Part shown: in pieces, positions 35,379-47,303 of the stretch | Layout of the letters: each line of letters opens with the position of its first letter | Position numbering within the stretch: position 1 is the first letter of the stretch | Assembly: GCA_002104935.1 (NCBI GenBank) | Contig: MCGT01000009.1 | Span: forward strand, 310,001 to 374,000 | Length of the DNA stretch: 64,000 bases | DNA from: Hesseltinella vesiculosa | Taxonomy: Eukaryota; Mucoromycota; Mucoromycetes; Mucorales; Cunninghamellaceae | Reading direction: 5' to 3' | Translations under genes and position numbers: made by a program | Notes under the pieces: generated by a model | Told to the model about the DNA's origin: nothing | What the model saw: only the letters and a program-made list of their open reading frames with translations | Databases searched by the model: none

Positions 35379-36011
35379 CTAGTTCTTGCCAGTCGAGCCG
35401 TAGCCCCCGGCCCCGCGGTCTGTGGCATCCAAATCCTAGAAAAAAACAGGTTTATCACCACCAAACTCATGCCACTCTCGAAACAATAGGCTACCTCGAC
35501 TTCCACTACGTCAGGTGTATAAATACGTTCCAGGACCAATTGAGCAATGCGGTCTCCTTGCGTCACTACGGTGCCATATCGAGAAAAATGAAGAGTTAAA
35601 TGTGCCGCATAGTGGAGACCTTTTAGTACCCTTATAGTCTTCCTTTGAGAAGTTGAACAAGACAACGCCAACAGGACCACGATAATCGGCATCAATCACG
35701 CCAGCCCCAGTGTCAATAAAGTGCTTGACAGCCAGGCCAGACCGAGGTGCCACACGGCCATAACAGCCTTCAGGCACAGCAATGGAGATATCGGTAGGAA
35801 CAATCACTTTGCCTTGAGCAGGAATCACAATGTCCGAAGCACTAATTCACCCATGCCATCGCAGCTAGACGGTTAAGATCACACCCACATCTATTTCATC
35901 AGCTTACCTGTACAGGTCGTAGCCTGCAGCCTGAGCCGAGCCACGGGTGGGCAGGATGGCTTTTTCCGACAGTTTCTTAACAAGCAGTTGAGGAGCAGCA
36001 GTCGACATCAT
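35379..36011 (-). CDS. DUT1: dUTP diphosphatase (dUTPase)
   Basis: Trimeric all-beta dUTPase hydrolysing dUTP to dUMP and pyrophosphate, keeping uracil out of DNA and feeding dTMP synthesis. Four exons, about 150 residues. All five trimeric-dUTPase motifs are visible: AAGYDLYSA (1), APRSGLAV (2), [15 protein letters not shown] with the catalytic Asp (3), GDRIAQLV (4) and the Gly-rich [10 protein letters not shown] at the C-terminus (5). Two adjacent ATG codons (36009-36011, 36006-36008) could start it. No obvious mitochondrial targeting sequence. It is head-to-head with TAF11, 167 bp between start codons, so the two may share a promoter. Confidence 0.95.
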
Positions 36012-36178
36012 ACTGGCGAATGGACAATGTGAATGAATTAAAAGAAAAAAAAGTTCGTGCAGCGCGCCTTGCTCGACTTTTTTTTTTTTTTTTTTTGCAT
36101 CAGCAAGTCACACCGAAACCCGCTGCGTCAATAACACGGCCGCTCCTTTTTTTTTACTCTCCCTTTTCTTATCCTGTC

Positions 36179-36961
36179 ATGGTTCCATCAAAGCGACCAG
36201 CCTATTCATCACAAGCCTCACCTCCATCAGGCAGAGGCTCACCAATGTACTGGTCCCCGCCTCACCAAGAACCCTCGCCCAATCCTCGCCCACAAAAACG
36301 CACCAATCTCTCTCGCCGATCCAGCAATCTCGCTCAGCCCAAGCTGGATGATACCCCAGTCGACGATGACATTCTCCCACTCGACAGCCAACCCTCCCAG
36401 CCTTCGCCCAGCCAACGCGACACCCCTGCCCCCGAGATTCCCAACGACAAAGACGATCAAGATCCAGACGATGACGACAAAGTCGAGCTCGAAATGGATG
36501 ACGATATCAAAGCCCAAATGGAAAAAGCCAAGGAAGACATGAAGTACATCCTCCCCTCCCTCCCTCTTGCCATGTCTGCTCACTTTCTTAATTAGGCTGC
36601 TCCTGGAAAACTTTTCCGACGACCAACTTCGACGCTACGAGGCCTATCGACGATCGGCCTTGAACAGGACGAATGTGAAGCGGGTAACTCGGCTGGAAGT
36701 CCCACCCGTCCGCCTCTCACACCCTTTCTTTTCTAGCTCGTCACACAGATCATGAATCAGCAGTGCAGTCAGACCATGGCCTTCGTGGTGGCCGGGTTCA
36801 CCAAAGTGTACGTGGGTGAGATTGTAGAGCTGTCAAGGCAAATCATGGAGGAATGGGGTGACGAAGGTGCCATCCGACCCGTTCATATCCGTGAAGCCCA
36901 ACGCCGCTATCAAAACCGCACCACTGCAAGACATACCATCGGCAAAAAAATGGCGCTGTAG
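36179..36961 (+). CDS. TAF11: Transcription initiation factor TFIID subunit 11 (TAF11)
   Basis: Histone-fold subunit of TFIID that pairs with TAF13 and contacts TBP/TFIIA. Three exons (36179-36543, 36596-36683, 36737-36961) give 225 residues. The first 125 residues are disordered, Pro/Ser-rich and then acidic. The histone fold follows: LLLENFSDDQLRRYEAYRRS, ALNRTNVKRLVTQIM, SQTMAFVVAGFTKVYVGEIV, and the C-terminal helix with GAIRPVHIREAQRRYQ. These are the diagnostic TAF11 blocks. It ends shortly after the fold (GKKMAL), as in other fungi. Confidence 0.94.
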
Positions 36962-38739
36962 CTCATCCTTTTTTTTTGGCCGAATAAACCTGCCCGAGTC
37001 GTTGTAAATAGCCTGCGCTTGACAGGAACTACCAAACCTACCTGCTGGCGCCTTTGTGATTCCAAGACACGTACGAATGTCTCGAGTTCTGTGTCATGTG
37101 ACCTGAGATGTCTGGGCAGGTTCGTCTCTCACGCTCATTATCCACACCATGCCTTGGATTCTTTGGTTGGTGCGCCAATTTCGAACCTTTGGCTGAGATT
37201 TTGGCTGGAAGACTGCAAAGGTCCCAGCGGAAATCTAAGAGAGATCTTCCTATCTTGTCTTGTCCACCTATTTTTTTTTCCTCTTTCTTCTTCTTCTTCA
37301 TCTCGTATGCCTGTCGCAAAATCATCGAAAATTTGATATCCACCAACCCACTCCACATTTTTCATAAACCTATCATAGGATGAGGGGTACTAATGGTGTA
37401 AACACAAACTTCCTTGACGTCTTATCGGTGAGCTTGGGTTAAGCCATTCCCAAAAATAATTAGAAAAAAAAAGCGGGCATCCAAAATAGGACTCGCTCCC
37501 TGTCTTCTTGAATACCAGCGCTCTGAAGGTAGCCTGGTGATAATCTTTGATGGTTAAAATAAATGGCACCCCTAGCATATGAAGCGTAGTGTATCATATC
37601 AATAGGCTTACCGTCGACCAAATTTTGGGTGAATGTCCAGTCGCCCAAAATTTACACTCATCCAGTATGCCCACCAGCACCACCGCTTCGATCGAAGGGT
37701 AAATAAAAAAAAACCATTAGAAATGCCTGCCAACCATGGAAAAGGCGTCGATTCAAAGTCGGCTCAAACCTACTGTAGAACGTCCGTGGTTTTTTTTTTT
37801 TTCGAGCATTTGTTTTTCTACTTCACATTTTTTTTTTTGTCAAGAGAGGTGCCGAGGACAAGACGGACTGAAAATGAACAATGGCTGGTGTTATTCAATC
37901 TCCCCCATCAACCAGCCCTGACGTGAGCACCCTCACCGATCGTTCCCATGTGCACATGCCAGGAGAAAACATCCAATTGTATCTTCTCACTTGCCCTCTG
38001 CCCCAGTTCTACGTGCCCTAGCATCAGCACTGCTTGGAGCAGGCCATTTTTGTTGTTTCTGTTTTAGGCTTGGCAACTCTTTGGCGTGGTGCTGGCCTGC
38101 TCTTTCTTGTTGACACCCGGGTCCCCTGGTTTGTGTCATGGTGCACCCTATTTTTTGGTCGTAGGCCATTCCTATCATGCTATTTCGTTTTGACAACAAA
38201 AAGAAAACGTGACCTTTTCTTTTTCTTTTTTATTTTTTGCTGCTGGACGTAAACGAGGGGGGGGGATGCTGCAAAAGGCCACTTGTGTTGCACGATCGTC
38301 TTCTGATGCTGGTTCACGATTGCACGTCTGACAATGACAAAGAAAAGAAGGCGATGGATAACCGAGAATCACTCTGAGGGCAAGACTTCCGAGCCGATGC
38401 TGCCGCACACAATGTCCAAAAGAGGAAAAAGGGGTCAGGTTAGCGACTAGGGCGCCAAGTAAGATCAGTGGCCAATAAGGACCCAGTGACGACATTTCAT
38501 TGATTTACGTACCAGCTCAGCTAACGTGTCCCAATTTTTTTGAGCCGGCTTCCTTTTTTGGTGAGGAAAACATTGGGCCATTTTCGGCTGTGCCGCATGA
38601 TTTATTTTTATGATCTTCCTTTTTGACCCTTTTCTTTTCTTTAGCTTTGCTTCTAATTATCATTTCATACCCTTCTTTCTCAAGCGTTGAACCGTTTGGC
38701 CACCCTGTCCCATATTTTTTTGTTTGTTAAAGCTGTCTC
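36962..38739. other. Intergenic region without supported genes
   Basis: About 1.8 kb. Near 37,460-37,650 on the minus strand a frame reads DWTFTQNLVDGKPIDMIHY, which may be a decayed coding fragment; it has no start, no splice context and no recognised family. CAAAATTTACACTC near 37,650 resembles the dispersed-repeat motif seen elsewhere. The rest shows only homopolymers, including a G9 run near 38,258. Confidence 0.35.
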
Positions 38740-39985
38740 ATGAACTTCTCCACCGCCAAAAAATTCAGTCAGGGCCGATTTATCCATACAAGTCACTCGT
38801 CATTAAAAAAATGCTGTGGCTGCATCCATCTACGCATTGGCGGTGTGCTGGCAACATGTGTCTGGGCGGTAAGAACGTAAAATGAAAAAGCAACCGAAAA
38901 GCTAATTTATATATATATATATTGTTGCCAATGATCTAGGGCTTTACGTTGTATTTTGCAGTCATTTCCTTTCAAATCAAGAGTCGTAAAGAGAGACAGA
39001 AGAAATCTTCAAACAGCAAAATGACAGGACCACTCACCACATTCTTTTTTTTTTTTGTAGCCTTTTATTCTTACATGCAAGCGCCACCGTTGATTGTGTT
39101 TGGGGTCATTAATCTGCTGTTCTTTTTGCTATGCCTGATGGGGCTGTTTTGTCTCTTTATGGTAAGGAACGGCGTAGAGGAGACTCGACGGATGGTTTTA
39201 ATTTTTTTTTTTGCATCATGTGTTTAGAACTCATGGAAAGCTGTGCGGTACTACATTCGCAGTTTGTGGTTTTTTTTATTCCTGATGCTTGGCGACGCGT
39301 TTATTAACATGGTTCTGTTTGGCACGTATCAATCCGATTATCAACAGTGGTGCATCAGCAATGCTCAGGCGGCGCTTCCCAACGGCACATCCATCGCCAA
39401 CACCGGCCAGGACTACTACAACTGTGCCAAGCTCTGGCAAGATGAATTTAAATTCAGTTTGATATGTGTAGTGCTCATGTCCTCACTCTCAGTAAGTCCG
39501 ACCTTTATTTTTGTTGGAATGACAAGCGGAGAGGAAGCACGCTCACGTCTTTGACATCTTTGTAGATTTACTGGGCAACGTGCCTGTACTCGTATAGCCA
39601 CAAACTACGGGCGATGGAAGTGTGGGCGTTTGCTCAAGTGTATGGGGTGGTTGATGGCGTGGCGCCTTACTATGAACCTCCACCAGGCGTGCAGGAACCA
39701 GACGTGATTGTGCTCCAGAACAAAAAGCCTTCGCGCTATGACAAGGACACACAAGACGCGGACGATCAGCAGCCTTCGACCAGTAACGGTCTGATACAGT
39801 CCCTCAAGCGGCTCACTGCTTTCAAGTCTACCGCTTCCTCTAGAAATGCGGTCCATGATCATGCCCAGCGCCAAACTTCACGCCTACCTCAACATGTCAC
39901 CATGCCCTCCAGTGGTTCACCTTTAGGACATCTACCCAGCTTTTCCGAGAAACATGATTCGTCTACCGTCATTGAGATCAATTAA
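38740..39985 (+). CDS. Four-TM membrane protein with Cys-rich N-terminus
   Basis: Five exons (38740-38868, 38940-38985, 39061-39161, 39228-39491, 39566-39985) sum to 960 nt, 319 residues. The N-terminus KKCCGCIHLRIGGVLATCVW combines a likely palmitoylated Cys cluster with the first helix. Helix 2 is LIVFGVINLLFFLLCLMG, helix 3 SLWFFLFLMLGDAFINMV, then a loop with two Cys (QWCISN, YYNCAKLW) and an NGT sequon, and helix 4 FSLICVVLMSSLSIYWAT. The topology is tetraspanin/MARVEL-like, but the tetraspanin CCG loop motif is absent. The last 130 residues are cytosolic, Ser/Gln-rich and probably disordered. Family name unknown; a role in vesicle or plasma-membrane organisation would be a guess. The intron near 38,905 contains a TA microsatellite. 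Confidence 0.72.
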
Positions 39986-40181
39986 AAACCCAGTCCAACA
40001 AAAGAATATAATAAAGCCGCCCATCCTTTTTTTTTTTTTTCCAATCAGGTCCGCTGCTCACCATGGGCCCAGAGACGCACACAGAGAGAAAGAGAATACT
40101 TTATCTGCAGTTGGGGGATCTACCAAAAATAAATAAAACGACTAATATACACAGAAAGAGGGTCTAGAGGATCTAGAGGAT

Positions 40182-42120
40182 CTAGATGATGGAGGGGAAA
40201 CGGACTTCCAGGTCGGCCATGGTGACGCCAAAGAAGCCGTTGGCCCAGCTGAACCAGGGTCGAGTGAAGCGGGCTAGATCATCTTGGTGGAAGGATTCGA
40301 CCATGAAGCCGCTGGTGGCCGTGGCCGCCAGCTTCTTGAGGGTGTCCAGTGAATGGCGGATTTCATGCTCGTCGACGGATGTTTGGATTTGCACTAGGAT
40401 GCTCATGGGCCAGATCATGCCGTGGCCAGTGTGGGGGCTGCCGATGCCTTGGCCAAGTTTGCCTTGAAAGTACCAGGGGTTGGCTCTGGACAGTAAGAAG
40501 CGGCGGGTGCGTTGGTAGGTGGGGTCGGTGCGGTCCAAAAAGCCCATGAGGGGAAGGGACATCAACGAAGGCGTATTGGCGTCGTCCATCAGCAGGTGCG
40601 AGCCGTAGCAGTCGACCTCGTAGGCAAAAATACGCCCGTGCACGGGGTGTTCCACAACAGCATGTTCATAAATCGCCTGGTGGATCGTGTCTCCCAGAGC
40701 CTGCGACTCAAGAGCAATGTCCTGGAGGACCGTGGCATATTTGGCGAGGACGTGGGATCGATGGGTGGCCAGATGTGTCCGGATCAATTGGGCAAGCCGT
40801 TTCAGCTGGCTGGACATTTGGGCGTTGGCCGGAATCTATCAAGCATGCAAGAAAACGACGGTCGGATGAGGGACATCTCTTCAAAATGGAGCACTTACAA
40901 GGTAGGGAAAGGTGGTGGCGTCGTCACTGGGACGGAAGGCGCTCTTGACAAGGCCGCACCGTTGGCCGATGCCGCCCAGACCGTCAGCGCCTAGCGTTTC
41001 AGTCGGGCGATCCGAGTAGCGTTGGAAGCGATAGCCATTGTGAAGCGAGACCGGCGCCGGCGGGTCGAGGAAGCCATCTTTGATGGGGCGGGGGTCCAGC
41101 GGATGGGGTACCGACTGGTTCAGGCGGGTCATGGGGTAGGCTTCTTCTTGTTCCCAGGTGCCTCTCATTTGATCTTGGATGACCTGCAGGACGCGTTGCA
41201 TGGCCTGCAGCCATGATGGAGTGCCAAACACATGATCACTATCCTCGGTCACGGTGATGTATTCATTGGTCAACAATAAAAAATGACCGAGAGAGTCCAG
41301 TTCGTACTGGGAAAAAAAAAGACAAGGGGTAACGTGAGCTGATGAGGGAAGGAGGTTGTTCCCATGACCTCTCTTTCATTTGTCCAAATAGAGCTTACCT
41401 TTGATTCCCAAACATACCGGCCATCGTACTGAGGGAGGACACGGTCAGCCATGGTGCCTTTGAGCTCAGGGTCTTTGGAGGCGTACCAAGGTCGTAAAAA
41501 GGCATTGGCATAGGGGTCGTAATGAAGATAGTCGGCTTGGGTTTGTAGCACCCCTAGGACCAGTTTTTTCAATGTGGCATCCATTTGCATGAGTGTCAAG
41601 TAGGGTAAGATTTGATTGGTGGAATCACGGATCCACATGGCAGGGACTGTGGTTGGAAAAAAAAAAAAGGTGAGGAAACCAATCGAAGAAAGGGAGCAAG
41701 GAGGTTTTTACTGTCACCGGTGATCAAAAAGGTGTGTGGGATTTTGGTATTGATGTCGTACCATTCAATGGTCGTGTCGAGGGTATTGGGGAGGCAGTTC
41801 TCAAGCAATGTGGCGAGGTCTTTGTCTTTCATGGTTGCGGTTTTCATGGCCAGGTAATCATCGACGAGCGGGCTATGGAACTTGCGCTTGGCAATGGGCA
41901 GTCGAGCGCGAGGGACACCGTACTGGGGCGGGTCGAATGGAATGGTAGGGGCTGGCATGGTAGGGAGTGGGATGCCTGGGATGGGAAGCGGCGGGGATGT
42001 TGGTACAAGGAAAGAATAGACAAAATACAGATTGAGGCACACCAATATCACCACCACCGACACAATGGCCAAGGTCCGTAGTGACAAGGTGGTCAGTCTT
42101 TGCACTGAGAGCCACAACAT
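40182..42120 (-). CDS. GH125 exo-alpha-1,6-mannosidase, type II membrane protein
   Basis: Glycoside hydrolase family 125 (former DUF1237) protein, related to fungal enzymes that remove alpha-1,6-mannose. A TM helix (TLAIVSVVVILVCLNLYFVY) near residue 20 and a Pro-rich stem place the catalytic domain in the Golgi/ER lumen. GH125 landmarks: HTFLITGDIPAMWIRDSTNQ across the first splice junction, YVWESKYELDSLGHFL, GLVKSAFRPSDDATTFPYL, IFAYEVDCYGSHLLMDDANT, PSLMSLPLMGF, SPHTGHGMIWPMS, and FTRPWFSWANGFFG near the end. Several exons. It converges on the four-TM gene (196 bp) and diverges from the GT32 gene, which is also a Golgi-type glycan enzyme. Confidence 0.93.
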
Positions 42121-43254
42121 TACAGAATGTTACCAAAGAAACAGATGGAAAAAAAAAAAAAAAGGAAAAAAGGAGGAAATGCGGAGGGATCGATTTTTTG
42201 CTCTAAGAGCAGCAGCAGGTGATCAAACAACTAAACCATGTGGCATCATGTTCGTCATAGGCCCAAATGGCCGGATTTTTTTTTATCAATTCCATCAATC
42301 CCTTAATTATGGCCGTCTCTTGTTAAGCGTCATAGGTCTGTTACCAGCCGCTGCAGGTGAACCGTGGGGGCGGGCGGGTTTTCAAATTGGAAGGCATGGA
42401 AAAAAAAATTAGCGAGAAACACACAATGAAGATGGCCGCGTCCCATTGTCATGGTTCAGGCGTGGCTGGATGAGGCGTCTCGAAACTTTAGCATGCAGAG
42501 GGTACCTGAGGCTTAGTTTCTACGGTTTGAGCAGGATGCTCTCCATTGGTGATTTCTGACGCGATGATTTGATTTTGCCATTGAAGAAAAGCTGATCGAC
42601 GGAGTTCATTGAAATGGGTCCTTGCCGTTTGTGGCAATGCAGGTCTGTCTTTGTTGGATCACTGCGGGTCAGAGCGTGGCAGTGGTTGGTACAATTGCAA
42701 TAGTTACTTGCTTTTTTCTTCATTTTGTTGGCATGGCAACCGACATTAAACAGACGGTAGGATTTTGTCGACGCGAGAAAGTGGACGCAGTGATTGCTTA
42801 GCACAATGAAAGCTGGTTCTTTTTTTTTTTTTTTTTTTTGGAACAGGATGGTGTCACAAGGCAATCTCATTCATCAACAAGCTGCATGTCACTGCACTGG
42901 CTAAAAGGCAAAAAATCAAACAATCAACCAAAAAAAGGTGGTTTTTGCCATTGCGGTAAAAAGAGGCCGTCTTGATTAAAAAGTGATCGGAAGGTGAGCT
43001 CATCTTCACCAAAGAAAGCGAATGGGATTCCCGGGAATGGGCCACATCATTAAAAAAAAAAACACACTAAAAATTGGACGGGTTCTTGTGATTCGGCCTC
43101 GGACAATCGCCAAGGCGGTTTTAAAGGGAACGGCCTTTTTTTTTTTTTTTTTTGTCTCTTCTCTCTTGCCACTTTTTTTGACATTCTCATTCATTCATAT
43201 TTCTTTTATTGTTGCTTCTTTTGGGGAATCCATGATTCCTTTCCATTCTAATTC
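42121..43254. other. Divergent intergenic region, GH125/GT32
   Basis: About 1.1 kb shared upstream region of two glycan-processing genes. Homopolymer T tracts at 42,821-42,839 and 43,138-43,153 are the only notable features; no gene or RNA is supported. Confidence 0.35.
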
Positions 43255-45245
43255 ATGTCGGCATATCATACCAAGCACAACAAAGCGGGGCTGCCCTATT
43301 ATCGGTCCAAGTTTCATAAAAGCAAGCCAGACAAAGGCATCATCAACAAACGGATAAGCATGTGGTGTCTTCGGCTGCTGGCACTGTCAGGGCTGTGCTA
43401 CATCAGCCTTGCGTTCTTCTCGCCGCACTTGGTATCGGATACATCCGCCAACGACGATTTCCCGGAACTGTCCATTGCCACCAACTACGACCCAACCGAG
43501 CCCATCCCGCCTTCATCCACCACCACCAAGATACCCAAGATTATTCACTTTGTCTATGGCCTCAAAGGCCCTGATCCTTCGCTCGATCTGATCCATTACT
43601 TGGCCATCAAATCAGCCCATGATGTCCACCAGCCCGACAAGATCATGTTCCATTATCACTATCTGCCAACCGGCGACCTGTTTGAACGTGCCAAGCCTTT
43701 TTTGGAACTGCATCAGGTCGACCTGGTGCCAACCATCTACGACCGACGCCTCAGTCACTTTGCTCATCAGGCCGACGTTATTCGTCTCGACGTGCTACGT
43801 CGCTACGGCGGTATCTATCTGGATTTGGACGTCATCTCGGTCAAGCCCATGGATGACTTGCTGAACCATGAGTTTGTCATGGGTCAAGAAGGTGTTGGTA
43901 AGAAAATGAAAGAGTTGCATGGGTTGATGACATGAAATTCATTTTTTTTTCCTAGGTGGTTCTGTGGGTCTTTGCAATGGCGTGATCTTATCGCAACCCA
44001 ACGCTCGGTTCTTGCAGCGATGGCAACAGACGTATCATACATTCAATATGGAACAATGGAACTACCATTCAGTGATCCTGCCCGGCAAACTCGCTCCGTA
44101 TTTCAAAGACGAAATCACCATTCAAAACCACACATCGTTCTTCTGGCCATTGTGGGACAGCCCGGGCTTGCGCGCGATCTTCTTGGAAAAATCCTACGAC
44201 TGGGCCGACAATTATGCCACCCATCTGTGGGAATCCGCAGCCAATCCGCATCTGATGAAAGACCTTTCCGAGGACGTGATCATGACCATCGATAACAGTC
44301 TGAATTGCTTGCTTCGTCGGTTCTTGGTCGACGATCCCTCCACCTTGGACGCCCACCGATGCAAGATAATAGAGCACTCTGAACGTGCCGATGGACTAGG
44401 TAACTTCAAGGAGGCACAGCCAAAAAATAGGAGGCAGCATGCTGATGAATTTTTTTTCTTCTTTGGCCCGGTTTGGTCTAGTGGGTCACTGGTCATTGGA
44501 ACGACGTGGCGACGCTGTGATGAATCCAATGCCAGCATACGATGACTCGGGTAATGACATGAACGGGCTGATCCGCAATGGTTACTACGCAGACAACGAT
44601 GACGGCGTGTATGTGAATGGGCAAGACAGCTATGTGTTTTTACCCATGCCGTCGAAAACGATTCTGCCCCTGCCGTCCAGCTGGGGCCGGCCAAGCGGCG
44701 TGACGGTGCAATGGGACATGAAGACCGCGAGCACGCACACTGGCCGGGCGGCGTTGGTGATCCACAGCAACACTTGCAAAGTGTTTATCAAGACACAATC
44801 GATCCTGGGTCGAGGCTTGGCACTGCGCGTGGAGACCTGGTTGCTGGCTGAAAATGGCTGGTCTTGGCATCGCCATAAGGATCTGAGCGTGGGTGCGGGC
44901 CCATTTGTCATTAATCAAGACGACCGATACCACCGCTACACGCTGATTCTTCAAAACGACATCAAAGAAGACCTGCTGATGCCCAACCTTGTGCTGTACA
45001 TGGATGGCGAGGTGGTTGCCAGTATCAGTGGCTGGTCGATTCCTGCGGTGTTGCCCATTCACCGCGAAGAAGATCTCCGCATCCGCGGGCTGTGGTTTGG
45101 CTCGACAGAGCCTGATCATTATCAAGACCCTTGGGACACTTCTCTTTCCTTGGAGGCTTGGTATAAAGACATATCTATGTGGGAACGCGCAATGGATATT
45201 CGTGATGTTGGTGCTCGTGCTTTCCATAATGCTGATCCTCTCTAA
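43255..45245 (+). CDS. GT32-type glycosyltransferase fused to a LamG-like domain
   Basis: Three exons (43255-43897, 43956-44399, 44482-45245) sum to 1851 nt, 616 residues. A basic N-terminus precedes one TM helix (LRLLALSGLCYISLAFF), giving a Golgi type II layout. The transferase part starts IPKIIHFVYG and carries the family DXD block HQADVIRLDVLRRYGG then IYLDLDV, followed by GLCNGVILSQPNARFLQRW, all typical of Och1-like GT32 enzymes using nucleotide-sugars. After about residue 365, GLVGHWSLERR and DDSGNDMNGLIRNG start a concanavalin/laminin-G-like jelly-roll of about 240 residues, probably a glycan-binding module. The third exon encodes essentially the whole module, which fits acquisition by exon joining. 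Donor and acceptor substrates are unknown. Confidence 0.82.
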
Positions 45246-45607
45246 AAGCACATTATTATTTTTTTTTCATTTCCTTGTTTTGATCGTACTCCTTATTCGT
45301 TTTCCCCATTTAGCATCTCATTTTGTTGTTATTTATTCGATTTTATTTTTGTCCCTCCACCTAATCCCAAAACTAAAAAATGACGTAAAAGGATGGGTTG
45401 GTTGATCCTTTTTGATCATTTGACAGGTGAAACCTTTCTTCCATTCGTCCTTAGAAAAAAAAAACAGGATAGGTTTATTGGAAGAGAGAAAAAAAAAGTG
45501 TTGTCACACAAAAAGAGAAAAAAAATACAGGAGGTGTAAAAAAAAAGAGTGCGTGGGGAAAGGGATGAGGGTCTACAAAGAGATGGAGCATAAGAAAGGG
45601 AGTGAAC
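45246..45607. other. Convergent intergenic region
   Basis: About 360 bp between two 3' ends, with A/T homopolymers and no gene. Confidence 0.35.
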
Positions 45608-47303
45608 TTAGAGATCATAGATCTTGAGGTCGGGATCATTGCTGGTGGCAGTGATGGCGAGACCGACTTGCTCGTTGGTGGCATCAAAGGTGGTGTAGAA
45701 GGCGTTGGTGAAAGGAGCACCCAAGATCCAGTCGGTAGGAGAGGCACCCTTGGAGAGCAAGACTTCGCAGCAGTCGCGGTCGCCGTCGATTTCGCGGGTC
45801 CAGTACTTGGCAGGCAGTTCAACAACCTTACCCAAGAAGTCAAGCTTCAAGGCAGGCAGGTCTTTGATTTCCGAGCACTTGACGCTGTAGGTGCCTTTGG
45901 ACTTGTAGAACTTGCCGCCAAAGGTCTTCTTGAATTCGTCGGCTTGGCAGTCGGGCATGACGATGTAGGGGCTGGAGGTACTGATGGCAGCAATGGCGCC
46001 TTCTTGTTGCTTGAGGCCGAGTTTGCCGATGCCGACATGGCTGATGCAGATGTCCCAGCCTTTGTCGTGGCCCTTTTTGGACTTGTCGACGTCAAAGTAG
46101 GTGATGTTTCCCTTGATGGCGCTGGTGTCGACGCCACCGATGACCAAGAAGCCATCAGGTTGGGGTTGAGAGGCCGAGCGCTTGCCAAAGCCAAAACCGC
46201 CCGAGGCCACCGAGGTTTGGGCAGGAGGAGGCGCGGCGGCAGAGGTGGGGGGTTGTTGGTTGTTGGTGGGGTGGCAGGAGGAGCGTTGACGGGAGGAGGA
46301 GGAGCGGTGGTGGTGGTGTTGGCAGGGGGAGGAGGGGGAGGGTTGGTGCCAGAGCCACCAGGAGGAGCGCCCATACCGTTGCCTTGGCCAGAGGTGTAGA
46401 CACCGAATTGGTTGCTGCCGACGCCGGCGCCTGTTTGGTAAGCGTTAGGGACAAAGCCAGAGGCGCCGCCATCACGTTTAGCCAAGGAGCTTCGGCCAGT
46501 GGAAGGCGCCAGCACCAACTTGGACGTGTTGAGGTTAACATTGGGGCCCAAGCCGAGGTAACCGTCGAAACCATGTGAGAAGCCGCTCATGCGGTAAGCG
46601 CCACCAAAGGGTTGGTTGTGGACAGTTATGCCGGCAAATTCCCAGGTGTCATAGTAGATATGAGTGTCAACACAGTTATCACCGTACTTGACCGAGAATT
46701 TCTTGCCGGTGGGCACCGATGAGTTGGAGTTGCGAGCATAGTAGGTGCAGCGGTCTAAACAGTTGGTGCTTTTGCACTGAAAAGGGGATAAGCGGTCTTG
46801 TTCTAAAAATACAACAAACAAAAAAAAAAACGGCAGGGACAAGACTTACTCGAGAACCACGGACCCAAGAGTAACCAGAGGCTATGGGGGGAAAGAGGGG
46901 ATGAGATAAAGGTTTCCTTTTTTTTTCTACTAAAAACGAGACTTACAGGTATCAAAGGCAACGGTGAATTCTTGAGGAGGGTTGCCAATGTTGACAGTAC
47001 CAGCAAGCTAAAAAAAAAAAAAGTGAGCATGGGCTAAATAAGATGGGCAACCCTTGTACCACCCCCCAAAATGAAGAGAAGTAGAGGGATCAGTGGCAAA
47101 AAGGCCTGGAAGCCAATGGCGTTTTTTTTTTTGCTCTTTTTAACGGGGAGAAGACTTACGACACCATTGTCAAGAGCTTTACCGGCGGCAGTGACAACAC
47201 CGTCGCTGGAACGACGGTATAAAGGAATCTTAACAAAATCATCGGCTGCCACCGACAAGGTGAGTTGAGCAAGAGCAGCGAGAGCGATAAGAGCAGAACG
47301 CAT
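45608..47303 (-). CDS. Pepsin-like aspartic protease homologue, active site altered, frameshift
   Basis: Secreted A1-family (pepsin-fold) homologue. A signal peptide (ALIALAALAQLTLSVAA) precedes a bilobed domain over exons 47160-47303, 46947-47007, 46850-46881 and 45608-46776. The N-lobe shows AGTVNIGNPPQEFTVAFDT then SSGYSWV, so the first motif is DTS rather than DTG. In the C-lobe AIAAISTSSPYIVMP aligns with the usual DTGTS block, but the second catalytic Asp is Ser. Other C-lobe landmarks (WILGAPFTNAFYTTFD, VGLAI) are intact, so the fold is probably kept without protease activity. Between lobes is a Pro/Thr/Gly-rich linker in which the frame slips by one base near a C6 run (46247-46252). 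This is either a sequencing error or a real break. No convincing intron bridges it. Confidence 0.72.

Noticed and set aside
44640..45251. Open frame of about 200 codons antisense to the LamG-like domain
   Set aside because: Shadow of the sense coding strand; no independent signals.
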